Assembly (NCBI GenBank): GCA_030710605.1
Contig: CP092872.1
Location: 92,716,627 to 92,780,626 of the forward strand
Source of the DNA: Cordylochernes scorpioides
Taxonomy: Eukaryota > Arthropoda > Arachnida > Pseudoscorpiones > Chernetidae
Direction of reading: 5' to 3'
DNA: 64,000 bases
Part shown: in pieces, positions 34,131 through 44,906 of the stretch
Layout: each line of letters starts with the position of its first letter
Numbering within the stretch: position 1 is the stretch's first letter
Translations under genes and position numbers: made by a program
The notes under the pieces: generated by a model
The model's database searches: none
The model's input: only the letters and a program-made list of their open reading frames with translations
Told to the model about the DNA's origin: nothing

Positions 34131-34203
34131 ATGTGGCCTAGTGGTCATGGCATCTGCCCGGTAAGCGGAAGGTCGTGGGTTCGATTCCCATCCCTTAACA
34201 CTT
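34131..34203 (+). tRNA. tRNA-Thr(GGT)-like sequence, probably a pseudogene or SINE head
   Basis: Perfect Pol III A box TGGCCTAGTGG and B box GGTTCGATTCC. The anticodon arm TCTGC-CCGGTAA-GCGGA folds with GGT at the anticodon position, and the T arm GTGGG/CCCAT pairs. Position 33 is C instead of T, and the acceptor ends (GGTCATG with CCCTTAA) do not pair, so it is unlikely to be a working tRNA. A T run follows about 7 bp later and could terminate Pol III. Confidence 0.55.
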
Positions 34204-35084
34204 TTTTTATTTTATCCATTCTGACCAAATTCTATCCGTGAACTTCACACAGACAGAATAAGGCAATTATATAATAAATTAATCTGTTTATTCTGTGTCT
34301 AGATCAATTATTAATACTGCCTATTTTGCATAATTTTGTTTGTAAAATAAGTTATTCTGTTTTTTAATTCTTTTGACCACGGGCCAAGGTGTTGTTGTTT
34401 TGTTGTTTAAATAAAGTGTGTATGTCTCATAGTGTTGGTGTGTTGGCTTGATAGGAATACACGAGGTAGGTAGCAGCAGAGTGAAGCCTCTTATTAAGGA
34501 ACAAAATACAGTCCTCAAGAAATTAAGGAGCTATCAATATGTATAAATAATTTGTAAAATAAAATTATACATTTCAAGTCAACATTTTACACTTCAACGA
34601 CCTTTTCAATTTTAATAATATTTTACAATGAAACATAAGGCACAAACATGCCTTATATATACATATACAAGAAATGAAACTATTTACCATGATTATTTTT
34701 CCTTTCAAACAAAATACTTTCTACTTCCCTTACTGATTTTCAAAATATTTTGTTTTTCAAATTGAAATAATGTAATATATTTTTCTCTCAATATATAATA
34801 AGTATTCAAAATATGTATATAATAATATGTATATAAAAATTCCATTTTACTGCCGAGTGCGGAGATCTGGAAGGTGAGAGAAAAAAGATCCTGAAAAGTC
34901 TTCCTAGACCACATTTGAACTCATTAAAGACAATAAAAACTGTTTCAGATAAGAAAAGTTGGGCAATAGAACTGTTTAACTACCAAAAATCGGTTGTAAA
35001 TAAAATTGCACTCGTGGAAGAGAGAAGAACAGGGGCACAATAAAAATATTTGCCATACTTTAATTGTAAATACTCCATCTCTCC
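34204..35084. other. AT-rich spacer, no gene seen
   Basis: Short frames without motifs. Confidence 0.4.
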
Positions 35085-35172
35085 TTTTTCTCTTGTGTTG
35101 AATATTGTCAGTAATTCAAAGGCGAATCTGTACAGGGCAAGATGCCCTAATAAAGCTGTTTTGTTGTTGTTG
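35085..35172 (+). mobile_element. 3' tail of a non-LTR retrotransposon
   Basis: CAGGGCAAGATGCCCTAATAAAGCTGTTTTG followed by a GTT repeat. It parallels the 3' tail of the LINE at 59185-59776 (CCTAATAAAGGCTTTTGTTG). No coding part is recognised upstream. Confidence 0.5.
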
Positions 35173-35213
35173 TATATAAAAATTGTATTTATTATTAAGT
35201 TGTTAACGTGATA

Positions 35214-35255
35214 ATCCTGTTGAAGGACTGACGAGTCCGAAAGCTTGAAAATAAA
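35214..35255 (+). ncRNA. Hammerhead-like motif (CTGTTGA)
   Basis: CTGTTGA (35217-35223), A, stem II GGACT/AGTCC with loop GACG, GAAA (35239-35242), AGCTTG. Same layout as 5191 with one core change (A to T), so probably inactive. The sequence turns into a fold-back core 25 bp later. Confidence 0.55.
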
Positions 35256-35261
35256 AAAAGT

Positions 35262-35345
35262 TACTTCCCTTACTGATTTTGGTAAATATTAAGATACCTG
35301 GCTCATCAGTGGTGAACCCTTCCAGCGGTTTCGCCAGTTTAATTT
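35262..35345. repeat. Half copy of the fold-back element
   Basis: ACTTCCCTTACTGATTTTGG and the minus-strand core CTGGC-GAAACC...GGTTC-ACCA-CTGATGA-GCCAG (35296-35338). The other arm is missing. Confidence 0.65.
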
Positions 35346-36610
35346 ATCCACCCGCTCTGATATTGTATTGGGCTGTTTTGCTTATATATCCGGCACTTGA
35401 AAAGTATTCTTGATTGAAATATTGAACGATTCTATGGCTACGTTATAAATATAGTTAATAAATAACTCCAGTTTTTCTTAAGTTTTCGTTCAGATAGCCC
35501 TGTTTTGTTTCAATTAAAGAACAAAATAGGTAAGCTTTTGGTCTTTTTTTTTTAAATTTTACATAAAGTAAAAAATACATTTTTTAAAAATAAATATATA
35601 ATCGTAACATATATGAGAAACCCCCCCATTTTTAAAGAATTCAATGAAATAAATGGTTGTGTGCCTTTTTTTATTACCAGATAAGAAGCTAGTATGTTCT
35701 TTTCCCTCATTTTCCTATTAATTAATTTTTAGCATCTTCATATATAATAGACCAAAGGTTGATAGCCAAAATTCCCGATTCTGGGGAAAATTTGTGACAT
35801 TTTAAATGGTTTAATTGACCCGGTGACGTAATCAACAAACACTCTTAATTTACATAATCAACTAGGTAAATAAGATTTACATAATTGTTAATAATACAAT
35901 ATGTATATAAAATATATGCAACTTTCCTACATAGTCTGTTGATGATACTATATTTTTATTTTAAAAAAATCCATATATTAGAACAATGGAATTATTTGAA
36001 CAAAGAAGAATTCATTGTTTCTAAGTCCCCCTTTATAAAATTGTTTTCAAATAAATTTTTACTTGAGCGCCGGCGAACTGAAGGGGTTAACCCTCCTTAG
36101 ACACAATTGTAGCTTCTTGTTTATTGTCTCGATGACTCGGCTAACTTCTCTTGTCAACCAAACTTTCTATTGTGGGGCCTACTTTTATAAATATTCAGAG
36201 AAAAATGCTAATATAAAAAGTTATTGCAGTCTTATTAATATAGAGCTATGACATTGAACTACAGTCGCTGCACATTCGATGAGAAAATTCTAAAACTAAT
36301 CAAACCACCACAAAATGAATCAATATAATAAAACCTAGCTTTTCTCACGCCGCTAAAATTCACCATTACAGAATAAGCAGATCAAGGGTCATGTAACTAT
36401 GATTCGCGAATACAAACCTAGAATTATAAAATAAATGAAGCTTCCAGAGTTAAGTTTCTTGTGCTTTATAATATTTTATAATATTATAAACCAGGGAAGA
36501 ACGTTTATTTACAAACCTAAAATATAAATTGTTTTAAAAGTACCGAAAAAAATTACAATTTTTTGTCATTAAAGTGAAAAATGCTCAGATTTCAACATAT
36601 GTTCTTGTAT
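35346..36610. other. AT-rich spacer, no gene seen
   Basis: No frame, RNA or repeat boundary recognised. Confidence 0.45.
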
Positions 36611-36616
36611 ATTAAT

Positions 36617-36836
36617 AGTACACTCATGGAGACAAAAAATTAAGGAAGTGAAAAGTCTTTGATAACGCCGGTCGTCTTTTTTTTTTTTTTTATGGAGACA
36701 GAGGGAATTTTGTTCACACTTGGTTATCTCGTGTGTCTTCAATAAAGGTCACTGTAATATATTTCAGAGTTATTGTCTGAATCCTGATATACATGCTAAA
36801 AAGTAGAACTTCCTCAAGTCTTATCCATAAGTGTAT
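36617..36836. mobile_element. MITE of the ACTCATGGACAAAACTT family
   Basis: Left TACACTCATGGAGACAAAAA, right CTTCCTCAAGTCTTATCCATAAGTGTA. The interior contains TTGTTCACACTTGGTTATCT, shared with 38190 and 46842. Confidence 0.7.
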
Positions 36837-37119
36837 ATTACAAGTCTTAAAGAACAATTATAAATAATTAATTAAGCCTAGACATTAAGTGTTAAACATT
36901 ATATATTTGCCCCCAAACAATTTAAAAAAAATTAATAAATTCATATATTAATCTATGGCCCATTGAATCCAAGTAAAAATAAACAATAGATAAGTTCTTG
37001 GGAAAGCAATTTCAAATACTTAAATTTCAAGTAGTTGAGCATTACAAAAATAACAAAATAATTTACAAAAAATCCAATACATATGATTTTTTGTTAAATA
37101 GAGCAATCTATAAATAGGT

Positions 37120-37356
37120 ATTTAATTAAAAAGGCATATATTGGATTAAAAATTAGTTATATATTTACCAATATTTCAGTTGGCTGAACGCCAACCTTTT
37201 TCAAGGTATTATAACATGTTATAAACAAATGTGGCGCGGAGTAAAATGTTGAAATAAATAGGTTGTTATACCTTGAAAAATATTGGCGTTCAGCCAACTG
37301 AAATATTGGTAAATAAATAATTTATTTTGATCCAATATATGCCTTTTTAATTAAAT
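37120..37356. mobile_element. Palindromic Penelope-type terminus pair with two hammerhead-like motifs
   Basis: TTTAATTAAAAAGGCATATA mirrored at the right. Both arms carry GTTGGC-or-ATTGGCGTTCAGCCAACTGAAATATTGG-type motifs (left minus, about 37168-37210; right plus, about 37262-37308). Flank GAGCAATCTATAAATAGG is shared with 8852. Confidence 0.6.
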
Positions 37357-37359
37357 ATA

Positions 37360-37760
37360 AATTTATGTATAAAGAAACAATAGGAAAGTGTCGAAACCAA
37401 CTTCACAAAAAAAAAAACTTAACTCAAAAGATAAACTTTATATAAGTCCAAAAAAAATTGACAAAATTCAATGATATGCAACCCAAGTAAAAAGAAGCTA
37501 TAGGAGAAAGTCCTTGAAAACAATTTCAAATACCAAACTCACAGGTAAAACATAAGCCTAAATAATATATATATAAAATAATCGATGTATTCCTAAAAAA
37601 TCCACGACCCTGAGTAAAAGAAACGTTAGAAATCCCTCTCTACCAAATAATTCTAAGGAGCCAATATTCTCTCTAAAAGAAATAGTCCCCAGTGATAAGG
37701 CGGAGTAAGATAAGTGTAAAGTAAGAGTGTGTGCCACATATAGTATTATTCCGCTCCCAT
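37360..37760. other. AT-rich spacer, no gene seen
   Basis: No feature recognised. Confidence 0.4.
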
Positions 37761-37787
37761 CTTAACTAAAGTCACCTAACCAGGTCG

Positions 37788-38114
37788 TTAAACGGCCCTG
37801 CTAGCTCGGTAATTGAGCGACCCTATTGGCTGTAATTGGATTGCCCATTTCTCCGACGTGACCATAAAAGATTTCTGCCTTGACGCTTTCGGAAATGGGT
37901 TCTTTCTCAATGTGCGCCGCCGCATGCCTAAATGCCTTACTGATTTACTGGTATTACACCCCAGCGCCGCGTAGCGACATTCTGGAGAAACCTTCTCTCT
38001 AAGTTCTATATACCCTCTTTCCAAATAAGACGTTTTTATGAAGATCATCTGAGAATAATTTACAATTTTGGGATTAAAGATTACCTCATAATATGACACA
38101 AAATCTAAGTACAC
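37788..38114 (-). other. GC-richer segment with an unrecognised 108-codon frame
   Basis: 37780-37990 is richer in GC than the neighbourhood. The frame has Arg/Lys-rich stretches (MRRRTLRKNPFPKASRQK) and no motif that I recognise. It may be a fragment of a mobile element or chance. No start context, promoter or poly(A) signal supports it as a gene. Confidence 0.2.
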
Positions 38115-38189
38115 TGATGGTGAAAGTAAAGAAAAAAAATTAATGAGTATAAAAGACTAGTTAAAATGGGAGAATAAAATTTGCTCAAA

Positions 38190-38595
38190 TACAATCATGG
38201 ACAAAACTTAAGAAATTGGAAAGTCTTTGATGTTGCCGGTCGTCTATCTTTTTTTTTTTTGAAGGATACAGAAGCAATTTTGTTCACACTTGGTTATCTC
38301 GTGTGTCTTCAATAAAGGTCACTGTAATATCTTTAAGAGTTATTGTCTGAATCCCGATATACATGGTAAAAGGTACAACTTATTTTTTTTTAAGTTTTGA
38401 AGATCCTCTGTTGATTGGAAGTTGGTTTGGAAAAAATCTAGCTACACTAACCAATGATTTGTTTAATTTTCGGCGGTGTAGTGACTCGATGTTACTCTCC
38501 TAAATGACAGAAAGTCAGTGAAACTTCGATAATTATAGGTTGATGTAGCTATACCTTTTATAAACCAACTTCTTTAAGTTTTGTACATAGGTGTA
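38190..38595. mobile_element. MITE of the ACTCATGGACAAAACTT family, with extra sequence before the right end
   Basis: Left ACAATCATGGACAAAACTTA; shared interior to about 38390. A first right end (AAGTTTTG, 38391-38398) is broken, and a second, CTTTAAGTTTTGTACATAGGTGTA, lies at about 38572-38595. The intervening 170 bp is not shared with other copies. Confidence 0.55.
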
Positions 38596-38739
38596 TATTA
38601 GGCCTAACTGACCTTGTCTTTATTGTTTGCGGAAGAACATTGCTCGATGCAAATATTTAAATCTAATTCTACTGTCCTATAAGCTTATGTCCATAGTCTT
38701 CTTGAAAACCATTTCTGAGATTCCACCCTTTAGTGCTGC

Positions 38740-38910
38740 GTATATAAGCAGAATCGTCCAATACAGTATTAGAGCTCTGAGAAGCGGTCTGGTGGATTAA
38801 ATTGGCGAAACCGCTGGGAGGGTTCACCACTGATGAGCCAAGCTCTCCCAATTTATTTTTCATCGCAGTAAGGACAGTGGAAGTTTGTATTATGTATAAA
38901 AGATACATTT
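38740..38910 (+). repeat. Half copy of the fold-back element, TTGGC/GCCAA subfamily
   Basis: 38802-38841: TTGGC-GAAACC...GGTTC-ACCA-CTGATGA-GCCAA, followed by ATCGCAGTAAGGACAGTGG and TTATGTATAAAAGATACATT. The same outer sequence (TTTATGTATAAAAGAAACATT) forms the palindrome at 57185. Confidence 0.65.
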
Positions 38911-39438
38911 TATAGGTGTATATTTTTTGTATACATTTATTTAAAGAAAGAGGTCGTTTTACTGCACGTGAATAAGATCATCACGCATTATTTACAATGA
39001 AATATTCGTAGATATTTTTCTATTCTCTTTTTATTCTATTAGACAGAGTTAGCAGAAGGGATGTTGATATCAAACCGAGTACAATCAAACATTGCATGAA
39101 TCTCTTTAGGGACCAACCACATTTGTAATATGAAACATGATTTAATAAAATGTTGTAACAATTAAATTTACTGGCAATGTGTTTCTTTAAAAAAAAAATC
39201 ATCAAATATTATCTCTACAGTTACAACTTTTATTGATAGATAGCAATTGAATTTATAAATGTAATTTACTATTAAACATGATTTAAACTGATCTTACTCG
39301 AACTCCACTAAACGATCACCCTTCAGGAGAGACCAGAAGTATCTATGTTTCTAGACAGTCTTCTATAGGAGGTTCGGAAGTTTAAGAAAATGATTGAAAC
39401 AATAATATGATGCACTAGCGCGCCATCTGTTATCAAAA

Positions 39439-39789
39439 TTCGAAACTATTTTAAAGGCGTAAGATTCTTTTTGAAATTAAACAATTTCTACTGCCCTTAC
39501 TGCAATGGAAAAATTATTTGGAGGGCCTGGCTCATCAGTGGTGAACCCTCCCAGCGGTTTCGCCAGTTTAATCTACTATACCGCTGTTATATTGCATTTT
39601 TGGAACTTCCTTTTATAGTGATACTGTTGCTAGACTCTTGGAAAGGGTATTTTTAGAAGAACTATGGACACCCATGGAAAGGTTCACCACTGATGAGCCA
39701 GGCCCTCCCATTAATTTTTCCATTGCAGTAAGGGCAGTAGAAATTGTTTAATTTCAAAAAGAATCTTAAGCCTTTAAAATAGTTTTGAA
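39439..39789. repeat. Fold-back element, 351 bp
   Basis: TTCGAAACTATTTTAAAGGC...TACTGCCCTTACTGCAATGG mirrored at the right, with a longer unpaired centre (about 39567-39680). The left arm has the intact core CTGGC...GCCAG (minus, 39526-39567). Flank GCACTAGCGCGCCATCTGTTATC precedes it. Confidence 0.85.
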
Positions 39790-40222
39790 TTTTGAAACAA
39801 TAATATTAAAAACTCAACTTTCCTGTCAAAATACAGATACTATACGTCCTGTGTCTAGTCGTGTGCTGAAGACATTCCTGAAAGTGTAGATTTTGAGAGT
39901 GCTTGAACTACTTGTATTTCACCATCAAGATTGTGTAGAGATGATTACTTGTTCATTTATTGGTCACCTTACACAAATTTCACGATAGTTCCATTTGTAA
40001 TATATAGATGGCGCCTTTTATTGCCTCATGTTCAATTTATACCTAACAGGCCTGGTTTAAATTGTTTCGGAAAAACATTGCTCGATGCAAATTTTTACAT
40101 ATAATTCTACTGTTCTCAAAGCTTATGTCCATTGTTTGATTAAATACTATAACCAAGATTCTTCCTAGAGTATTGTATATTTGGCAGAATAGCTCAATAT
40201 ATAATAATATAATAAAAATCAC
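39790..40222. other. Spacer, no gene seen
   Basis: Contains GATGGCGCCTTTTATTGCCTCATGTTC near 40008, related to the flank at 57416. No gene. Confidence 0.4.
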
Positions 40223-40349
40223 CTAGTTTTTCCAGAATTTACTCTATATACTGTTAAAATTTCAGTCAGATTGGTTACGTATTGTGGACGTGTATAGCCG
40301 ACATAGGAACAAACACACATACATACATACACTGACTTTTATATAGGGA
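40223..40349 (-). mobile_element. Helitron 5' end fragment
   Basis: Minus sense starts A|TCCCTATATAAAAGTCAGTG and continues CCGACATAGATACC-like sequence, matching the first 120 bp of the Helitron at 46098. It stops near a CTAG at 40223. Confidence 0.6.
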
Positions 40350-40731
40350 TATATATGGCGTATGATTGTCTTGTTTTCAATTTATTCTAACTGTTTAATT
40401 TTATTTATTTCTTTGAATCTAAAATGAGGCTATATAAGACACAAAGTGTCTTAATATAGAATTTAGTTGCTGTTGTAACTGTAGATGGTACACAACATGT
40501 TTCTACGGAAGGTCTTGTCTGATTCAAATGCTGACAAAAATTCCTGTAATTGTAGTTAGTATAACTTGAAGATTTCTACATTCTCCACTTAAAGCCTGGT
40601 GTTATCGCCAAAATGTTTCTAGAGAATACAATATTAATTTAGAAACTAAGTGATTGTAGAAATAGAGAAAGAAATAGACAGCTATATAAAATAATCAATA
40701 GAGGCCATTTTCACCAAATGCGCCATAATAA

Positions 40732-40737
40732 TTTATT
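40732..40737 (-). terminator. Poly(A) signal AATAAA
   Basis: AATAAA on the minus strand 17-22 bases after the stop codon of the large reading frame, a plausible 3' end signal in an AT-rich context where chance matches are common. Confidence 0.4.
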
Positions 40738-40754
40738 TACAAAGATATATAATA

Positions 40755-43700
40755 TCAAAATGATCCATTTTTCATCTGATTGTTATGAAATCCTTTGGGC
40801 AAAGTCTTCACCGAAATGACCGGGGATATGTTAATATTGTTGGATTTGGAGAATTTTCGGTTGGTAGGATAGTTGTTTATCATGCCGGAGATGTAGCCTG
40901 CCATTGGGCGTGACGCTTGGCTCATCATATTCCGGCCAGCATCCCAGTGTCTGTCTTCATTTGCATATACTCTTGTATTCGTCATAATGGGATCTTGATA
41001 GATTGTTCTATCCGAATCACTTTCATGTTCTGGAGGACCATTTAAATATCCTTTTGAAGGAGGCATCCTAGCTCTATAGGAAAAGGAATCATTTCCTGAA
41101 TTCCAAATTTCCTGGTTGTTCTGTTGATACTCGTGTTTCCTGGCATTCCTCTTGGGATGGTAGAAAGAATTCCTACCTTGTTTTCTGTAGGGATTTTCGT
41201 ATGTACGCATCTCTTTCGAAAATTTTATTTTCGGTTGTTCGGTTTTGCGAAATGGAAAGTTTCCGGGGTATCCTGGAAATTGCTCACATTTTTCGACTTC
41301 TTGGTATTTCTGTTCAAAATATTGATAATTCCGAGGATCCTCTGAATATGGCTTCTTTGTGGATTTTTCTGGAATGTTCCTTGCAGAATACGGACGTCCT
41401 ATTTTGCCTGAAGTTCGCATCTTTTTGGCATTTGGGTAGACGCGAGCGATTTCGGAAGGGATTGGTTGTCCTGCTTGAAGAGGAATATTTTCGCTATAAA
41501 TAGCATTCTCTGCTCCTATATAAGGATCTCTTCGGTTTTTCGGGCGAGCGCAGGAATAGCCGTTTGGTGTTTTGTTATATGGTTGAGGATTCAATAATTT
41601 TCGGAAGTTGTTTAGATTATTGAAAAACGCCATTCTTTCTGTATCTTGATAATTACCGAAATATGGTGATGCATTAACCAAAGACTTATTGTAGAAGTCG
41701 TCTTGAAGTATTTTCATTTTGGAAATATTATCATTTACCTGCGAATTGGCGCCTTTGTTCGGAGTGGTGGAAGATAGTGTTTCGGTATTGAAGCTCTTTT
41801 CGTCTATTTCTTCCATTTTCGTTTGTTCCTCGAATTCTTGGGTTTTATCCGGATGAGAAAGAGCTTCCTTGTCGTTCTTCTCAGCTAGAGAGTAAATTCT
41901 GGAGATTTCGGCGAGGATCCTGTGAATGTCTACCTCACCAATTGAGGTATTACTCTTTTGTTTGGCGATCTGGGCTATGCGAGAATCTTTAATTTTGATT
42001 TGAGGAGAAGATAGGAGATCCGAAAGATTTTCCAAAATTTTGGGCTTTTCACTTTCTGTTATAGAAGGAAAGGAATTGTTCTCGGCAGATATCAGGTAGA
42101 TATCATTGATATCTTCAACCGCTTCTTGTTTTTCATCTACTTTTGGGTGTGTGTTGGATTGGTTTCTGAATTCTTGCATGTCCTCCTCGTCTATAGTATA
42201 GAGAAATGGTTCGTTCTCGATGATCACACTATCTATGGTGTTGTAAATATGAAAATCTTGAGTAGTAGCTTCCAACTGTCCTTGAGTATGAAACTCTTTT
42301 CCATGTTCTGCTTCCTTTTGGACTTCTTGATGAGGGTCTTGATATTTTTCTTTGGTAGGAATTAAGTATAAGGCATCTGCACATTGATTCACTGGTTGGT
42401 CTTGCAAAAAGTATTGAGATTCCTTAGGGATAAGAAAATTATTTTCTTTTGTTGTAATTTTGGATTTAGATTCTTCGTGATCAGGAAGCTGTGTTGGGGT
42501 GGAATGTTGTTGACTCCCGTCTTTGCCATTATTTCGCCCAAGTGCTTGTAAAGAGTTAATTTCATTTTGTTGCTTCTCTGGAATTATTCCATATTGGAAA
42601 GATGTCTGATTTAATATCTCCTTTGTTGTACATGTTTGGTTTGCTACGTTCGTGGTGGGAGAACTTTCAGTATGAAGTGAAATTGGAGTTTTAGAATCTA
42701 TTTCAGGGAAATCTTTTGATTTTTGGTAATTACCTATGATTTCTGAGGCCATCCTTTTGAATTCTGCAATCCACCATTCTTGGCAATATTTAGGAACTAA
42801 TATCGAAGGCTCCATACAGAGTGTTCTAGGAATAGAATTTGAAGGTACCAAATTAGATTTCGAATTTGCCTTCAGACTAATATCAGCTGAATCCGATTTG
42901 CCTTTATGTGTATCCATTACTGGTTCATCCTCCATTACAATGTTATAGATGCTATTTTCCATAGAAATCAATTGAGTTTTCTTTTCGAATGAATTATTTG
43001 ATTCTTTTATTATAGATTCAACTTTATTATTCTGAGTTTTGAATATGGGGACATTAAATTTTGGTATAGGACCTAACATATCATTTTCAGTTTTTTGAAA
43101 TTTTGAATTGAATTCTGAATGAACATAGCTTCTTTCGGATGTATTGGCTTCAATTTTACTGTGACCCTTTCTAGACTTCTGGTATGGTGATTGATGCTGT
43201 TCGAAAAACATGGATTTTATTTTTGACTTTTTTGAAGGGTGCTGCAATGTTGTGTAGGCTTCTCCACCTTCCTCGAAAGTGCTGCTTGGAATTTCAGACT
43301 TTTCTTCGTCTCTCATACAGGCAAGTTCTTCTGCTTCATCAAATTTCTTTTGATTGTCCCCGAGGAATATTCTTTTGCTGGACATATGACAATCTTTGAG
43401 TGAGAGCGCGTAGTTAGGAGAATTTCCAGTAACTGATGGTTTACTTAAAACATTACGAGCTTTCTTCAAGTAGCGATTCTCATTAAACTTAAGATGCACT
43501 CCCATTTGAAGTGATTTCTTATCCGACAATTTATCTTTTGAATCCGAATTGGAATAGCTTCTTTTTCCAAGGATCTGGTTTGCTCTTTCCATGAAAAATT
43601 TAAGAATATTTTCTTCTTCCTTTTGAGTTTCATTCGTGCCATAGCCTATATTTGACATATTAGTAATTTTGGAATTACCTTTTTGAAAATTTGCAACCAT

Positions 43701-44906
43701 CTTATCGAGTTTATTGTTAAGCAGGTTCATGATGAATTCGTTATTTGTATTTTCTGGAACTCCATTTTCAACTCCAAATATTTCATTAGGTTTCATTTCA
43801 ACAGTACTCTCCATAGAATATGGCAGGGAGTTTTCCAGAAAGTTTGAAGGATTTAGATTGCCGTTTTTTGATGGAAGTTGGCATTTAGAAATATATTCAC
43901 TGTATATTGTTCTGTGATTCTTGTCTTCCTGATTGGAATCCATTTTGACTTCTTTGTTTAAGGACATGAAGTTCCTAGGGTCATCTTCCTCTGTTTGAAG
44001 CGAGGACATCAATGAGGCCATCTGTATGGACGAAGATTCGGTTGATTCTGTTTCTTTGTCAATTATTTCGACTAGAAGATCGGTGAGGATGTTTGAAATT
44101 TTATTCAATCCTTCACCAGTACTATCAATTGATATCAATTCCCGATCTTCACTCGATATTAGATTGGGATCAATCACTTGAAGAATACCAAGAAGCCTAT
44201 TCAAATTTTCGTGTTTGGGAATCTGTTTAAGTTGAGGATCCATTCCTATTATCAAATTGATCATATCTATGAACATGGCTGCCTTAACTATCTTTTCTTT
44301 ATCATCCTCTTCAGAAAATAAGTGGTTGATCTTGTTGATCTGACGTAAAACCTTGGTCTGTTCAGTTAATGGAAGAGAGGGATATACCTCGCTGATTATT
44401 TCTTTAAAATAAGGATTGTCAAACGTGCTTGGGTAGTTCTGTGAATATTCTTTGGAATTGCTGACCATTTGACCATCGATTTTGGTAGGATCATTTTTTA
44501 GCATCTCGACAGATTCGAAGTTCGATTGGGAATTACTATAAGCTTTTTTGATATACTTTGCTTTGAAAAAAGATATTAATGTATTCATTTCTTTTTCATC
44601 AATATTGTATTTATTAAAGAGCTCATCAATTTTATTATCAATAAAGGATGATGAGCTATCCGAATTTGAGTAGGAGAAATTGCAATTTGCTCGTTCTTTC
44701 TTCAATTTATCTAATTCAGAAAGAAAATTGGTTAACCGGTTATCAATAAAGCTATTTGATTCTGATGCTATTTTTGTAAGATTTTGATCCGGGTTTGGCG
44801 TGTTAATGATAGAATTTTGACAAGGAATGCTGAAACTTCCACAGGTTCCATTGAACAAATTTGTTTTCGCATTGCCTGTATAGATATAATGAATGTTTTG
44901 AAACAT
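40755..44906 (-). CDS. Large uncharacterised, largely disordered protein (1383 aa, uninterrupted)
   Basis: A 4.15-kb frame without stops in AT-rich DNA cannot be chance, so this is a real gene or a recently functional one. The ATG (AGCAAAAAATG) has an in-frame TGA 12 bases upstream, which supports this start unless a splice acceptor lies between. No signal peptide or membrane segment is visible. Residues 1-30 include two Cys. Residues 70-370 contain helical stretches, including a hydrophobic one at about 208-290 (AAMFIDMINLIIGMD; LNRLLGILQVIDP). Most of 370-1130 is Ser/Asn/Glu/Lys-rich and low in hydrophobics. Residues 1130-1383 are basic and Tyr/Arg/Asn/Pro-rich (RGRPYSAR-like, QNNQEIWN, SYRARMPP), reminiscent of RNA-binding disordered tails. 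Two acidic motifs recur: IYNIVMEDEPVMDT (about 649) and IDSVIIENEPFLYT (about 887). I recognise no family. The absence of introns suggests a giant exon, a retrogene or a captured gene. Confidence 0.8.
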   Translation of the reverse strand: MFQNIHYIYTGNAKTNLFNGTCGSFSIPCQNSIINTPNPDQNLTKIASESNSFIDNRLTNFLSELDKLKKERANCNFSYSNSDSSSSFIDNKIDELFNKYNIDEKEMNTLISFFKAKYIKKAYSNSQSNFESVEMLKNDPTKIDGQMVSNSKEYSQNYPSTFDNPYFKEIISEVYPSLPLTEQTKVLRQINKINHLFSEEDDKEKIVKAAMFIDMINLIIGMDPQLKQIPKHENLNRLLGILQVIDPNLISSEDRELISIDSTGEGLNKISNILTDLLVEIIDKETESTESSSIQMASLMSSLQTEEDDPRNFMSLNKEVKMDSNQEDKNHRTIYSEYISKCQLPSKNGNLNPSNFLENSLPYSMESTVEMKPNEIFGVENGVPENTNNEFIMNLLNNKLDKMVANFQKGNSKITNMSNIGYGTNETQKEEENILKFFMERANQILGKRSYSNSDSKDKLSDKKSLQMGVHLKFNENRYLKKARNVLSKPSVTGNSPNYALSLKDCHMSSKRIFLGDNQKKFDEAEELACMRDEEKSEIPSSTFEEGGEAYTTLQHPSKKSKIKSMFFEQHQSPYQKSRKGHSKIEANTSERSYVHSEFNSKFQKTENDMLGPIPKFNVPIFKTQNNKVESIIKESNNSFEKKTQLISMENSIYNIVMEDEPVMDTHKGKSDSADISLKANSKSNLVPSNSIPRTLCMEPSILVPKYCQEWWIAEFKRMASEIIGNYQKSKDFPEIDSKTPISLHTESSPTTNVANQTCTTKEILNQTSFQYGIIPEKQQNEINSLQALGRNNGKDGSQQHSTPTQLPDHEESKSKITTKENNFLIPKESQYFLQDQPVNQCADALYLIPTKEKYQDPHQEVQKEAEHGKEFHTQGQLEATTQDFHIYNTIDSVIIENEPFLYTIDEEDMQEFRNQSNTHPKVDEKQEAVEDINDIYLISAENNSFPSITESEKPKILENLSDLLSSPQIKIKDSRIAQIAKQKSNTSIGEVDIHRILAEISRIYSLAEKNDKEALSHPDKTQEFEEQTKMEEIDEKSFNTETLSSTTPNKGANSQVNDNISKMKILQDDFYNKSLVNASPYFGNYQDTERMAFFNNLNNFRKLLNPQPYNKTPNGYSCARPKNRRDPYIGAENAIYSENIPLQAGQPIPSEIARVYPNAKKMRTSGKIGRPYSARNIPEKSTKKPYSEDPRNYQYFEQKYQEVEKCEQFPGYPGNFPFRKTEQPKIKFSKEMRTYENPYRKQGRNSFYHPKRNARKHEYQQNNQEIWNSGNDSFSYRARMPPSKGYLNGPPEHESDSDRTIYQDPIMTNTRVYANEDRHWDAGRNMMSQASRPMAGYISGMINNYPTNRKFSKSNNINISPVISVKTLPKGFHNNQMKNGSF

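Noticed and set aside
34131..34203. Functional tRNA-Thr gene
   Set aside because: The acceptor stem does not pair and the invariant T at position 33 is C.
41124..43917. Plus-strand frames inside the 1383-codon gene
   Set aside because: All are short and antisense to a 4.15-kb uninterrupted frame.
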